Source: Mycolicibacterium boenickei (GTDB lineage Bacteria; Actinomycetota; Actinomycetes; Mycobacteriales; Mycobacteriaceae). Taken from it: a stretch of 64,000 bases of DNA. Under the pieces are notes generated by a model. It was not told where the DNA came from, did no database searches, and was given only the letters and a program-made list of their open reading frames with translations. The translations under genes and the position numbers were made by a program. The stretch's first letter is position 1. Each line of letters begins with the position of its first letter. Shown piece by piece: positions 1-8,449 of the stretch. The stretch lies in NCBI RefSeq assembly GCF_010731295.1, contig NZ_AP022579.1:496001-560000 (forward strand), in the 5' to 3' direction.

Positions 1-1
1 G

Positions 2-337
2 GACAACACCGTCGAAACGGTGACCGCCGAGGTCCGGACCGCGGGTGACACAGCGGCCGAACAGGCCGAATCGTCCGCCGAGCCGGCCGTGACCGAGGTG
101 CAGTCGATGGTCAAGGCCCGAACCGGCGCAACGGATCTCCGCGACGGGAACAAGTCGGTTCCCGGCCTGAAGAAGGCCGTGACCGGCTCGGCCGAACGCG
201 TGCGGGCCACGGTCGAGAACACTCGCGATCAGGTCTCGTCCTCGGTGCGCCACCTCAAGGAAGTGGTCAAGAAGGCCACCGACCGGGCCGGAGACCAGAC
301 CCGCGGCGATGACACCTCCGCGAAGGATGCCGCCTAG
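2..337 (+). CDS. C-terminal part of a protein with a cationic GATDL tail (5' end outside window)
   Basis: The reading frame is open to the left edge, so this is the end of a longer gene; the GTG at 20 need not be the real start. The visible residues are an Ala/Glu/Thr-rich linker followed by GATDLRDGNKSVPG and a Lys/Arg/Val-rich amphipathic stretch ending in KDAA. The same tail closes the secreted histidine phosphatase just downstream and, more loosely, the GjpA-like protein at 29302-30618. In those two it follows a signal-peptide-bearing N-terminal part, so this is probably also an exported protein, but its N-terminal domain cannot be seen. No function is assigned. Confidence 0.75.
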   Translation, partial: DNTVETVTAEVRTAGDTAAEQAESSAEPAVTEVQSMVKARTGATDLRDGNKSVPGLKKAVTGSAERVRATVENTRDQVSSSVRHLKEVVKKATDRAGDQTRGDDTSAKDAA

Positions 338-379
338 CGCCCCAACCTGCGTCATTCTCAACACCGATCAGGACAACCG

Positions 380-412
380 GATCGGCCCCTTCGCCGTGCG
401 AAGGGGCCGATC
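380..412 (+). terminator. Rho-independent-type hairpin
   Basis: Perfect 14-bp stem (380-393 pairs with 399-412) with a 5-nt loop, 43 bp after the stop of the truncated gene. There is no long T-run, which is usual for mycobacterial terminators. Confidence 0.75.
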
Positions 413-517
413 TCGCTCTCCACTCAAGATTGTTTCTCCGCTCATGCAAACGCCTGCGCTTGGGCTGTTACAGGCGTAAACATGCACTGGCACAACAACT
501 CTCGAAACGGAGAATCA

Positions 518-1669
518 ATGACAGAGCCTTTGTCCCCGCGACCGCAACGTCGCGTACGACGGATACTCGTTTCGGCGTCGACCACAGCAGTGTTGTTGCT
601 GGGTGCGGCGATACCCGCTTGGGCGGCCGAGAACATGACCGTGACCTTCGTCAGGCATGCCGAATCCGAAGGAAACGCGACGGGTAACACCACCGACGAC
701 AATCCACCGCTCACCGAACTGGGCGAACAGCAGGCCCGAGATTCAGCGGATCGACTCGCGGGCAACGACTACGACGCGATCTACGCGTCGGACCTCATCC
801 GCACGCAGCAGACGGCAGGGCCCATGGCTGACGAGCTGGGCCTTCCGATCCACGTAGAGCACGGCTTCCGTGAGTTGGAGGCCGGCGTTCTCGCCGGGCT
901 GCCGGAGCGGGTGGCCGGGATCGGGATGCTCGTCGTCGCAGCGAATTGGATGGTGGGCAACCGGTCCGCACAGATCCCGGGGTCGATCGACGGCAACGAG
1001 TTCGATGCCCGCATGGACGGTGCCCTCAAGGTCGTCTACGACAGTGGTGCTCGCAACGCTGTCGTGTATTCCCACGGTGGCGCGATCATGTTCTGGGTGT
1101 TGATGAATGTCGACAACCCGGACCCGATGCTGTTGTTGGAGCACCCGCTGAGCAACACCGACACCGTTGTGGTGGAGGGTAATCCGGAAGACGGCTGGAC
1201 CCTGGTGAACTGGAACGGGGTCGAGGTGGCCAAGGATCCGGCCTTGCCGACGAAGCTTCTGGTCGACGTGCGGGACGCCGTCGTCGTACCGCAGACCGCC
1301 GGTTACCGGGTGGGCCAGGCGCTACAGACCGGGGACCTCCCGACCATCGCCAAGGCCGCACAAGACGGGGTTGAAGACGTCATCAACGCGCCCGTACAGC
1401 TGGTCAAGGACGTGGCCGAAGACATGAGTGACGAGTTCGCCAAGACCGAGGTGGCCGGCATCGCCGAAATGCCGAAATCCGGCGGCGCAACGGATCTCCG
1501 CGACGGCAACAAGGCGGCCCCGGGTGTCGTCAAGGCACTGAACCGCTCGAGCGGCAAGGTGCGCGCAGCCGTCGGCGCTACCCGCGAGCAGGTCTCGTCC
1601 TCGGTGCGCAGCATCAAGGACGCGGTCAAGAAGGCCACGACCAAGCCGAGTGAGAAGGACGCCGCCTAA
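518..1669 (+). CDS. Secreted histidine phosphatase family protein with cationic C-terminal tail
   Basis: Predicted exported phosphatase of the phosphoglycerate-mutase-like histidine phosphatase superfamily (383 aa). Residues 10-37 are an Arg-rich start plus hydrophobic core ending AWA-AE, a Sec-type signal peptide. The catalytic strand is FVRHAESEGN (Arg46, His47), with Ala where most members have Gly in RHG; a second catalytic His lies in YSHGGAIMF. SDLIRTQQTA is the usual substrate-pocket region. After about residue 260 the protein changes to an Ala/Lys/Val-rich extension containing GATDLRDGNKAAPG and ending KDAA. The ATG at 518 is chosen because it follows GGAGA; an upstream ATG at 482 has no good ribosome site. 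The substrate is unknown. Confidence 0.8.
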   Translation: MTEPLSPRPQRRVRRILVSASTTAVLLLGAAIPAWAAENMTVTFVRHAESEGNATGNTTDDNPPLTELGEQQARDSADRLAGNDYDAIYASDLIRTQQTAGPMADELGLPIHVEHGFRELEAGVLAGLPERVAGIGMLVVAANWMVGNRSAQIPGSIDGNEFDARMDGALKVVYDSGARNAVVYSHGGAIMFWVLMNVDNPDPMLLLEHPLSNTDTVVVEGNPEDGWTLVNWNGVEVAKDPALPTKLLVDVRDAVVVPQTAGYRVGQALQTGDLPTIAKAAQDGVEDVINAPVQLVKDVAEDMSDEFAKTEVAGIAEMPKSGGATDLRDGNKAAPGVVKALNRSSGKVRAAVGATREQVSSSVRSIKDAVKKATTKPSEKDAA

Positions 1670-1684
1670 CCAACGAGTAGACGC

Positions 1685-1720
1685 AAAACTGCTCCAAATC
1701 AAGCGATTTGGAGCAGTTTT
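1685..1720. terminator. Bidirectional hairpin terminator
   Basis: Perfect 16-bp inverted repeat (1685-1700 / 1705-1720) with loop AAGC. The arms begin AAAAC and end GTTTT, so it can act in both directions between the convergent phosphatase gene and the SDR gene at 1742-2647. Confidence 0.85.
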
Positions 1721-1741
1721 GTGTCTGTTCGGCGAGGAAAC

Positions 1742-2647
1742 TCAGGCGCCGTAGACCGGAACCGCGGGGCGGGCCTTGGCCAGCAGGTCATTGACAACCG
1801 GGCCCAGCTCGGCGGGATCCCACTTCGCGCCCTTGTCGATCTGCGGGCCGTGGGCCCAGCCCTCGGCGATGCGGATCTTGCCGCCCTCGAGCTCGAACAT
1901 CTTGCCCGTGACGTCCTTCGACTCCACGCTGCCCAGCCACACCACCAGCGGGGAGATGTTTTCCGCGGCCATGGCGTCGAAGGCCTGGTCCTGGGTGGCC
2001 ATCATGTCGGCGAAGACGGTCTCGGTCATGCGGGTGCGGGCCGAGGGTGCGATGCCGTTGACGGTGACGCCGTAGCGCCCCATCTCGGCCGCGGCCACCA
2101 GCGTCAGCGCGGCGATGCCGGCCTTGGAGGCACTGTAGGTGGCCTGGCCGACGCTGCCCTGCAGCCCCGCGCCCGAGCTGGTGTTGATGATCCGGGCGTC
2201 GACCGTCTCGCCGGCCTTCGACTTGGCCCGCCAGTACGCGGCGGCGTGCTTCATGGTCGCGAAGTGCCCCTTGAGGTGCACGGCCGTGACGGCGTCGAAT
2301 TCCTCTTCCGTGGCGTTGGCGAACATCCGGTCGCGGACGATTCCGGCATTGTTGACGAGAACGTGAAGGTCGCCAAAACTATCCACGGCCTGCTGGATCA
2401 AGGCTTCGGCCTGGCCCCAGTCGGCGACGTTGGAACCGTTGGCAACGGCCTCGCCACCGGCGGCGACGATCTCGTCGACCACGTTCTGCGCGGCGCTGCC
2501 ACCACCGGCCGGCGACCCGTCCAGGCCGACCCCGATGTCGTTGACCACGACGCGGGCACCTTCGGCAGCGAACGCGAGCGCGTGCTCACGTCCGATACCG
2601 CCACCGGCACCCGTCACGATGACCACGCGGCCGTCGAGCAATCCCAT
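1742..2647 (-). CDS. Short-chain dehydrogenase, Rv3548c-like (steroid C/D-ring cluster)
   Basis: NAD(P)-dependent SDR of 301 aa, longer than the classical 250. It has the cofactor motif TGAGGGIG near residue 12, LVNNAG in the middle, and Ser plus YSASK (Tyr-x3-Lys) as catalytic residues. The last 60 residues (after DVTGKMF) form an extension like that of hydroxyacyl-CoA dehydrogenases of the multifunctional-enzyme type. The ATG is preceded by AGGAG. It lies 21 bp downstream of a second SDR gene, and the pair diverges from echA20-ipdABC at a KstR2 operator, the arrangement of Rv3548c-Rv3549c in M. tuberculosis. A role in beta-oxidation-like steps on steroid C/D-ring CoA thioesters is inferred; the exact substrate is not known from sequence. 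Confidence 0.85.
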   Translation of the reverse strand: MGLLDGRVVIVTGAGGGIGREHALAFAAEGARVVVNDIGVGLDGSPAGGGSAAQNVVDEIVAAGGEAVANGSNVADWGQAEALIQQAVDSFGDLHVLVNNAGIVRDRMFANATEEEFDAVTAVHLKGHFATMKHAAAYWRAKSKAGETVDARIINTSSGAGLQGSVGQATYSASKAGIAALTLVAAAEMGRYGVTVNGIAPSARTRMTETVFADMMATQDQAFDAMAAENISPLVVWLGSVESKDVTGKMFELEGGKIRIAEGWAHGPQIDKGAKWDPAELGPVVNDLLAKARPAVPVYGA

Positions 2648-2668
2648 TGTGATGTCTCCTTTTTCGAG

Positions 2669-3451
2669 TTACTTGATGTCAGCGGTCGTGGTGGACAGGT
2701 AGTGCGGTGGCTCGCCGCCACCGTGCACCTCCAGCGTGGCCCCACTGATATAAGAGGCGGCCGCAGACGACAAGAACGCTGTGGCCCAGCCGATATCGGC
2801 AGGCTTGGCGAGGCGCCCCAACGGCACATTCCTCGAGATGGCGGCGATGGACTCGGCGTCACCGTAGAACAGCTCGGACTGTTCGGTCTCGACCATGCCG
2901 ACCACCACCGAGTTCACCCGCACCTTGGGTGCCCATTCCACGGCCAGCGTCGAGGTGAGGTTGTCGATACCGGCCTTGGCCGCGCCGTACGCGGCGGTCC
3001 CCGGAGTGGGCCGGTGGCCGCTGACGCTGGAGATGTTGACGATCGTCCCGCCGGCCTCCTGCTTCTGCATCACCGCGTTGGCGTGGGTGGACACCGAGAG
3101 TGCGCCGATCAGGTTGAGTTCGATGATCTTGGTACTGAACTTCGCCGACGCATCGGCAGCGAGCACATAGGGCGAGCCGCCGGCGTTGTTGACGACGACG
3201 TCCAGCCGACCGTGTTTGGCCACGACGGCCTCGATGAGCCCGGCCACCGATTCGTCATCCCGGATGTCGCAGCTGTGGAATTCGTAGGGCAGTCCCTCAA
3301 CCGGGCGGCGCGCGCAGGTCACCACGGTGGCGCCCTGACCGGCAAAAACCGCGCTGATCCCAGCGCCGACCCCTCGCACTCCACCGGTCACCAGGACCAC
3401 CTTGCCGGTCAAACCCAAATTGATGGCGCCGACTTCTGGCGTATCTGTCAC
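2669..3451 (-). CDS. Short-chain dehydrogenase, Rv3549c-like (steroid C/D-ring cluster)
   Basis: Classical SDR of 260 aa: TGGVRGVG cofactor loop near the N-terminus, VVNNAGG, Ser in ISSVSG and YGAAK as catalytic Tyr/Lys. It starts at a GTG, the first start codon downstream of the KstR2 box, 16 bp from the operator. It is first in a two-gene operon and shares its control region with echA20. It is probably a 3-hydroxyacyl-CoA dehydrogenase acting on a HIP-derived CoA thioester; this rests on cluster membership rather than on any diagnostic residue. Confidence 0.85.
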   Translation of the reverse strand: MTDTPEVGAINLGLTGKVVLVTGGVRGVGAGISAVFAGQGATVVTCARRPVEGLPYEFHSCDIRDDESVAGLIEAVVAKHGRLDVVVNNAGGSPYVLAADASAKFSTKIIELNLIGALSVSTHANAVMQKQEAGGTIVNISSVSGHRPTPGTAAYGAAKAGIDNLTSTLAVEWAPKVRVNSVVVGMVETEQSELFYGDAESIAAISRNVPLGRLAKPADIGWATAFLSSAAASYISGATLEVHGGGEPPHYLSTTTADIK

Positions 3452-3466
3452 TGTGCTAGCGTACCA

Positions 3467-3480
3467 AGCAAGTGCTTGCT
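3467..3480. promoter_or_regulatory. KstR2 operator between the SDR operon and echA20
   Basis: AGCAAGTGCTTGCT matches the KstR2 consensus AnCAAGnnCTTGnT exactly and is fully palindromic. It sits between divergent starts at 3451 (minus) and 3511 (plus), so one site can control both operons. Confidence 0.9.
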
Positions 3481-3510
3481 TAGGTAGCGACCCCTTCAGG
3501 AAGTGGATTG

Positions 3511-4266
3511 ATGACGATCACCACCAAGACAGTCGAACCGGGCATCGTCTCGGTCACCGTCAACTACCCGCCCGTCAACGCCATCCCGTCGGCCGGCTGG
3601 TTCGAACTCGGCGATGCGATCACCGCGGCAGGCCGCGACCGCAGCACCCACGTGGTGATCCTGCGAGCCGAGGGCCGCGGGTTCAACGCCGGCGTGGACA
3701 TCAAGGAAATGCAGAACACCGAGGGCTTCACGGCCCTCATCGACGCCAACCGCGGCTGCTACCACGCGTTCAAATCGGTCTACGAGTGCGAGGTTCCCGT
3801 CGTCGCCGCCGTCAACGGCTTCTGCGTGGGCGGCGGCATCGGCCTCGTCGGCAACGCCGACGTGATCGTGGCCTCCGACGACGCCAAGTTCGGCCTGCCC
3901 GAGGTGGAACGCGGCGCGCTCGGTGCCGCCACCCACCTGTCCCGACTGGTCCCCCAGCACCTGATGCGCCGGCTGTTCTTCACCGCCGCAACGGTTCCCG
4001 CAGAGACGCTGCACCACTTCGGTTCGGTGCACGAGGTCGTTCCCCGCGAGGAACTCGACGAGGCCGCGCTGCGCGTCGCCCGCGATATCGCCAGCAAGGA
4101 CACCCGGGTGATCCGAGCGGCCAAGGAGGCGCTGAACTTCATCGACGTTCAGCCCGTCAACGCGCGGTACCGCATGGAGCAGGGCTTCACCTTCGAACTC
4201 AACCTGTCCGGTGTGTCCGACGAGCACCGCGACGCCTTCGCCGGCACTGACAAGGGATCCAAATAA
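3511..4266 (+). CDS. echA20: Ring-opening crotonase-family hydrolase EchA20
   Basis: Crotonase superfamily, 251 aa. In M. tuberculosis EchA20 hydrolyses ring D of HIEC-CoA to give COCHEA-CoA, which IpdAB then opens. The crotonase fold is recognised by FNAGVDIKEM (oxyanion-hole strand), GFCVGGGIGLVGNAD and FGLPEVERG. ATG at 3511 follows AGGAAG; a TTG three bases earlier is less likely. It is first in an operon with ipdA (1 bp between the genes), ipdB and ipdC, directly downstream of the KstR2 box. The position and partners make this assignment firm. Confidence 0.92.
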   Translation: MTITTKTVEPGIVSVTVNYPPVNAIPSAGWFELGDAITAAGRDRSTHVVILRAEGRGFNAGVDIKEMQNTEGFTALIDANRGCYHAFKSVYECEVPVVAAVNGFCVGGGIGLVGNADVIVASDDAKFGLPEVERGALGAATHLSRLVPQHLMRRLFFTAATVPAETLHHFGSVHEVVPREELDEAALRVARDIASKDTRVIRAAKEALNFIDVQPVNARYRMEQGFTFELNLSGVSDEHRDAFAGTDKGSK

Positions 4267-4267
4267 C

Positions 4268-5182
4268 ATGGCAGACAAGCGAACAACTCTCGACGAGGCG
4301 GTCGCCTCGATCGAAAGCGGAATGACCATCGGCATCGGTGGCTGGGGTTCACGGCGCAAGCCGATGGCCTTCGTGCGCGCCCTGCTGCGCACCGACGTCA
4401 AGGACCTGACCGTGGTCACCTACGGCGGCCCGGACCTGGGCCTGCTGTGCTCGGCCGGCAAGGTCAAGCGCGTCTACTACGGCTTCGTCTCGCTGGACTC
4501 ACCGCCGTTCTACGACCCGTGGTTCGCCAAGGCCCGCACCACCGGTGCGATCGAGGCCCGCGAGATGGACGAGGGCATGCTGCGCTGCGGCCTGCAGGCT
4601 GCCGCCCAGCGGCTGCCGTTCCTGCCGATCCGGGCCGGCCTCGGCAGCGACGTCCGCGCGTTCTGGGGCGACGAGCTCAAGACCGTGAAGTCGCCGTATC
4701 AGACCGACGGCGCTTACGAGGAACTGATCGCGATGCCCGCGCTGAACCTCGACGCGGCCTTCGTGCACATGAATCTCGGTGACGCCCAGGGCAATGCCGC
4801 CTACACCGGCATCGACCCGTACTTCGACGACCTCTTCCTGATGTCGGCGCAGCGCCGCTTCCTGTCGGTGGAGCGCGTGGTCTCCACCGAGGAGCTGGTC
4901 AAAGCCGTTCCGACGCAGGCCCTTCTGATCAACCGCATGATGGTCGACTCGGTGGTCGAGGCCCCCAACGGCGCCCACTTCACCACCAACGAGCCCGATT
5001 ACCGGCGCGACGAGAAGTTCCAGCGCCACTACGCAGAGGCCGCGGGCTCCGACGAGACCTGGGCCGAGTTCGTCAAGACGTATCTGTCGGGTAGCGAGGC
5101 CGATTACCAGGCTGCGGTCCGCAAGTTCAAGGAAGACGCCGCGGACGCGAGGAGCACCGAAAACAAGGAGGCCGCCAAGTGA
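4268..5182 (+). CDS. ipdA: COCHEA-CoA hydrolase alpha subunit IpdA
   Basis: Alpha subunit (304 aa) of the heteromeric family I CoA-transferase-like IpdAB, which acts as a hydrolase that opens the last steroid ring (ring C) of COCHEA-CoA. The N-terminal GMTIGIGGWGSRRKP is the family glycine-rich loop, and an acidic stretch lies at residues 96-102, in the region of the catalytic glutamate known in the Rhodococcus enzyme. The ATG at 4268 begins 1 bp after the echA20 stop; the frame is open further upstream but inside echA20. The stop overlaps the GTG of ipdB by 4 bp, consistent with coupled translation of the two subunits. Confidence 0.92.
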   Translation: MADKRTTLDEAVASIESGMTIGIGGWGSRRKPMAFVRALLRTDVKDLTVVTYGGPDLGLLCSAGKVKRVYYGFVSLDSPPFYDPWFAKARTTGAIEAREMDEGMLRCGLQAAAQRLPFLPIRAGLGSDVRAFWGDELKTVKSPYQTDGAYEELIAMPALNLDAAFVHMNLGDAQGNAAYTGIDPYFDDLFLMSAQRRFLSVERVVSTEELVKAVPTQALLINRMMVDSVVEAPNGAHFTTNEPDYRRDEKFQRHYAEAAGSDETWAEFVKTYLSGSEADYQAAVRKFKEDAADARSTENKEAAK

Positions 5183-5928
5183 TTGCCGTGACCCGTGCCG
5201 AGGTATGCGCCGTCGCCTGCGCCGAACTGTTCCGCGACGCCGGCGAGATCATGGCCAGCCCGATGACCACCGTCGTCCAGATAGGCGCCCGGCTGGCCCG
5301 GCTGACCTTCTCCCCCGACATCGTGCTGACCGACGGTGAGGCCCGGATCCTGGCCGACACCCCGGCCATCGGCGCCCCCTTCACTGTCGAGGGCTGGATG
5401 CCGTTCAACCGGGTCTTCGAGACCCTGGCCTGGGGCAAGCGCCATGTGGTGATGGGCGCCAACCAGATCGACCGCTACGGCAACCAGAACCTGTCGGCGT
5501 TCGGCCCGATCCAGCACCCGACCCGGCAGATGTTCGGCGTCCGCGGTGCGCCCGGCAACAGCATCAATCACGCCACGAGCTACTTCGTCGGCAACCACTC
5601 CAAGCGGGTGTTCTGCGAGTCGGTGGACATCGTCTCCGGAATCGGTTGGGACAAGATCGATCCGGAGAACCCGGCCTACCGCTTCGCCAACATCTACCGC
5701 GTCGTGTCCAACCTTGGCGTGTTCGACTTCAACGGCCCCGACCACCAGATGCGTGCGGTTTCGCTGCACCCCGGCGTCGAGGCACAGCAGGTCGCCGACA
5801 ACACCTCCTTCGAGGTGCACGGCCTCCAGGAAGCCGAGACCACCCGGCTGGCCACCGATGAAGAACTCCGACTCCTGCGCGAGGTCATCGATCCGAAGTC
5901 GTTGCGCGACAAAGAGGTCAAGGTCTAA
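5179..5928 (+). CDS. ipdB: COCHEA-CoA hydrolase beta subunit IpdB
   Basis: Beta subunit (249 aa) of IpdAB, family I CoA-transferase fold. Residues such as PFTVEGWMPFNRVFE and RGAPGNSINHATSYFVG are typical of the family beta chain. It starts at GTG in a GTGA overlap with the ipdA stop. The order echA20-ipdA-ipdB-ipdC is that of Rv3550-Rv3553. It is needed with IpdA for hydrolytic opening of the final steroid ring; its absence in mycobacteria is known to block cholesterol use. Confidence 0.92.
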   Translation: MIAVTRAEVCAVACAELFRDAGEIMASPMTTVVQIGARLARLTFSPDIVLTDGEARILADTPAIGAPFTVEGWMPFNRVFETLAWGKRHVVMGANQIDRYGNQNLSAFGPIQHPTRQMFGVRGAPGNSINHATSYFVGNHSKRVFCESVDIVSGIGWDKIDPENPAYRFANIYRVVSNLGVFDFNGPDHQMRAVSLHPGVEAQQVADNTSFEVHGLQEAETTRLATDEELRLLREVIDPKSLRDKEVKV

Positions 5929-5931
5929 AGA

Positions 5932-7002
5932 ATGGGCAAGCTCAAGACTCCGCTGACCGAGCTGGTCGGCATCGAGCATCCCGTCGTACAGACGGGAATG
6001 GGCTGGGTGGCCGGTGCACGACTGGTCGCCGCAACCTCCAATGCCGGCGGGCTCGGCATCCTGGCGTCAGCGACCATGACGCTCGAGGAGCTGCAGACCG
6101 CCGTCACCAAGGTCAAGGCCGCCACCGACAAACCCTTCGGCATCAACATGCGTGCCGACGCGGGTGATGCCGGTGCGCGCGTCGACCTCCTGATCCGCGA
6201 AGGAGTCAAAGTCGCCTCCTTCGCTCTAGCTCCCAAGCCCGAGCTGATCGCCAAGCTGAAAGATGCCGGCGTCGTGGTGATCCCGTCGGTCGGTGCGGCC
6301 AAGCACGCCAAGAAGGTGGCCGGCTGGGGTGCCGACGCGGTGATCGTGCAGGGTGGTGAGGGCGGTGGCCACACGGGCCCCGTCGCCACGACGCTGCTGC
6401 TGCCCTCGGTGCTGGATGCCGTCAAGGACACCGGAATGCCCGTGATCGCCGCGGGCGGCTTCTTCGACGGCCGCGGCCTGGCCGCCGCCTTGTCGTACGG
6501 CGCCGCTGGGGTTGCCATGGGAACCCGGTTCCTGCTGACCTCCGATTCCACCGTGCCCGACGCGGTCAAGGAGCGGTACCTGCAGGCCGCGCTGGACGGC
6601 ACCGTGGTGTCGACACGCGTCGACGGCATGCCGCACCGGGTGCTGCGCACCGGGCTGGTCGAGAAGCTGGAGAGCGGTTCGCGGGCACGTGGTTTCGCCG
6701 CCGCCGTCGGCAACGCTCAGAAGTTCAAGAAGCTCTCGGGTATGACGTGGCTGTCGATGGTCAAGGACGGCCTTGCGATGCGACACGGCAAAGAGCTCAC
6801 CTGGTCGCAGGTCGTGATGGCCGCCAACACCCCGATGCTGCTCAAAGCCGGTCTGGTGGAGGGCAACACCGACGCAGGCGTGCTGGCCTCGGGTCAAGTC
6901 GCCGGCATCATCAGCGACCTGCCGTCGTGCGCTGAGCTGGTCGAGAAGATCGTCGACGACGCCGTCGCGCACCTGCAGTCGGCGTCGGGCTACATCCAGT
7001 AG
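5932..7002 (+). CDS. ipdC: Flavin-dependent IpdC (nitronate-monooxygenase-like)
   Basis: FMN enzyme of the 2-nitropropane dioxygenase/enoyl-reductase TIM-barrel family, 356 aa. FMN-binding signatures are seen at QGGEGGGHTG and in IAAGGFFDGRGLAAAL-GAAGVAMGTRF. In the steroid pathway IpdC acts on a bicyclic CoA intermediate just before EchA20 and IpdAB; the exact redox step is taken from the literature on Rv3553, not from residues here. It starts 3 bp after the ipdB stop and is last in the echA20-ipdABC operon. The terminator that once ended this operon is now split by an insertion sequence starting at 7047. Confidence 0.9.
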   Translation: MGKLKTPLTELVGIEHPVVQTGMGWVAGARLVAATSNAGGLGILASATMTLEELQTAVTKVKAATDKPFGINMRADAGDAGARVDLLIREGVKVASFALAPKPELIAKLKDAGVVVIPSVGAAKHAKKVAGWGADAVIVQGGEGGGHTGPVATTLLLPSVLDAVKDTGMPVIAAGGFFDGRGLAAALSYGAAGVAMGTRFLLTSDSTVPDAVKERYLQAALDGTVVSTRVDGMPHRVLRTGLVEKLESGSRARGFAAAVGNAQKFKKLSGMTWLSMVKDGLAMRHGKELTWSQVVMAANTPMLLKAGLVEGNTDAGVLASGQVAGIISDLPSCAELVEKIVDDAVAHLQSASGYIQ

Positions 7003-7011
7003 CTTTCCTCC

Positions 7012-7039
7012 GCGAACAGACGTAAAACTGCCCCTTTTC
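7012..7039. terminator. Left arm of a terminator hairpin split by an IS
   Basis: These 28 bases are the exact reverse complement of 8489-8516 on the far side of the insertion sequence. Removing the IS and one copy of the GAA duplication restores a perfect 28-bp stem with a CCGT loop, placed 10 bp after ipdC. Confidence 0.9.
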
Positions 7040-7106
7040 CCGTGAATGAAGTGCTCCCCGGAAGTTGGACTGAGAAATTCAGTTTCTTCTTCTGGGGAGT
7101 ACTTTT

Positions 7107-7598
7107 TTGCATCCTTCTAGTTCGTTGAGTGAGGCCCAACGTGGTGCGGCGGTAGCGTTGTTCGAGCAGGGTCGGGGCTTTAGCGCCACGGCGAGGTATT
7201 TGGGAGTGAGCCGGGGGCCGGTTCGCGAGATACATCGCCGTTGGGTCCTGCATGGCAGGAAGGTGCTGGTGGCTAAACCGACCAAAACGCAGTACTCGTT
7301 CGAGTTCAAGCTCGAGGTGGTGCGCAAGGTGATCGACGAGGGTGCGACTGCGCAGCAGGTAGCTCAGGAGTACGGGCTGTCGTCGGCCTCGCTGGTGCAG
7401 ACCTGGGTGCGGGCCTACCGCCGGCTCGGTGAGGAAGGGTTGAAACCCAAACCTAAAGGGCGCCAACCTCAAGACGCTGGTTCCTCGTCGCAGGAGTTGA
7501 CAGACCTGGCGCGGTTGGAGCAGGAGAATGAGCGGTTGCGGGCGGAGAACGCCTACCTAAAAAAATTGCGAGCCTTGATGGTGCACGAACAGCGGTGA
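7107..7598 (+). CDS. IS3-family transposase OrfA
   Basis: 163-aa DNA-binding protein of the IS150 type. Two helix-turn-helix segments are visible (about residues 8-45, SEAQRGAAVALFEQG..ATARYLGVS, and 64-100, FKLEVVRKVIDEG..AQQVAQEYGLS), followed by a leucine-zipper-like coiled coil at 130-155 (LARLEQENERLRAENAYLKKL). It begins at TTG behind GGGGAG. Near its end the run of seven A at 7559-7565 is the expected -1 frameshift site that would join OrfA to OrfB. Confidence 0.88.
   Translation: MHPSSSLSEAQRGAAVALFEQGRGFSATARYLGVSRGPVREIHRRWVLHGRKVLVAKPTKTQYSFEFKLEVVRKVIDEGATAQQVAQEYGLSSASLVQTWVRAYRRLGEEGLKPKPKGRQPQDAGSSSQELTDLARLEQENERLRAENAYLKKLRALMVHEQR
7559..7565 (+). promoter_or_regulatory. A7 slippery site for programmed -1 frameshifting
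   Basis: Seven A residues fall in the last part of orfA, read as CTA AAA AAA TTG. A -1 slip continues without a stop into the OrfB frame (ATT GCG AGC...), giving the OrfAB transposase, as in IS150. Confidence 0.7.
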
Positions 7599-8449
7599 AA
7601 GTCGCTGCTGTCGCTGCCCTCAAGGCTGATCATCGGTTACCGGTGCTGCTGCAGGTGGCGGGGCTGGCCCGTTCAACGTTTTACTACCACCACGCCAAAC
7701 CGCAGGTCCCCGACCCGCGGGCGGACCTCAAGTCCGCGATCACCGAGGCATTCACGGATACCCACGGCCGTTACGGGCACCGCCGGATCCACACCGTGCT
7801 GATCAAGCGGGGTTTTGTGGTGGCCAAAAAGACCGTGCTGGCGGTGATGCGTGAACTGGCGCTGATCTGCCGGGTGCGGCGGCGCCGCCGGTACAACTCC
7901 TACACCGGCGAAGCCGGTCAGATCGCCGAAAATCTTCTCAACCGCGACTTCAGCGCGAGCGCGCCGAATCAGAAGTGGGTCACCGATGTGACCGAGTTCC
8001 GCATCGGTGAGCGCAAGGTCTATCTGTCGCCGGTGCTCGATTTGTTCGATCGGTCGGTGCTGGCTTACGCGTGGTCGATGAGCCCGAATGTGGAGTTGAC
8101 CAACACGTCACTGGCCGCGGCGATCGCGACCTTGCAACCGGGTGAATGTCCGCTGGTGCATTCCGATCAGGGCTTCCAATACCGGCATTGGTCCTGGCGC
8201 AAGTTGCTCGACGACGCTGAGGCGCTGCAGTCGATGTCGCGCAAAGGCAACTGCTATGACAACGCGGTCATGGAGAACTTTTTCGGACACCTCAAGGCAG
8301 AAATGTTCCACCACAACCGGTTCGACACTGTCGAGGACTTCACCGCTGCCCTTGACACCTACATCCACTGGTACAACACCGAACGAATCTCAACAACGCT
8401 CAAGGGCCTGAGCCCGGTCCAATACCGGGCCCAGGCCCTTGCCGCCTAG
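7595..8449 (+). CDS. IS3-family transposase OrfB, DDE integrase
   Basis: 284-aa catalytic part of the transposase, with an N-terminal HTH_21-like region (HGRYGHRRIHTVL) and an rve integrase core. The triad is Asp131 (WVTDVTEF), Asp191 (VHSDQGFQY) and Glu227 (NAVMENFFGHLK), with the D-x35-E spacing of IS3 enzymes. GTG at 7595 overlaps the orfA stop by 4 bp; the protein is probably made mainly as an OrfAB fusion. All catalytic residues are present. Confidence 0.92.
   Translation: MKVAAVAALKADHRLPVLLQVAGLARSTFYYHHAKPQVPDPRADLKSAITEAFTDTHGRYGHRRIHTVLIKRGFVVAKKTVLAVMRELALICRVRRRRRYNSYTGEAGQIAENLLNRDFSASAPNQKWVTDVTEFRIGERKVYLSPVLDLFDRSVLAYAWSMSPNVELTNTSLAAAIATLQPGECPLVHSDQGFQYRHWSWRKLLDDAEALQSMSRKGNCYDNAVMENFFGHLKAEMFHHNRFDTVEDFTAALDTYIHWYNTERISTTLKGLSPVQYRAQALAA

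Noticed and set aside
1721..3487. 588-codon plus-strand frame
   Set aside because: Antisense to the two SDR genes, which have clear catalytic motifs; the frame's protein is low in hydrophobic structure and rich in Gly/Arg/His/Asp.
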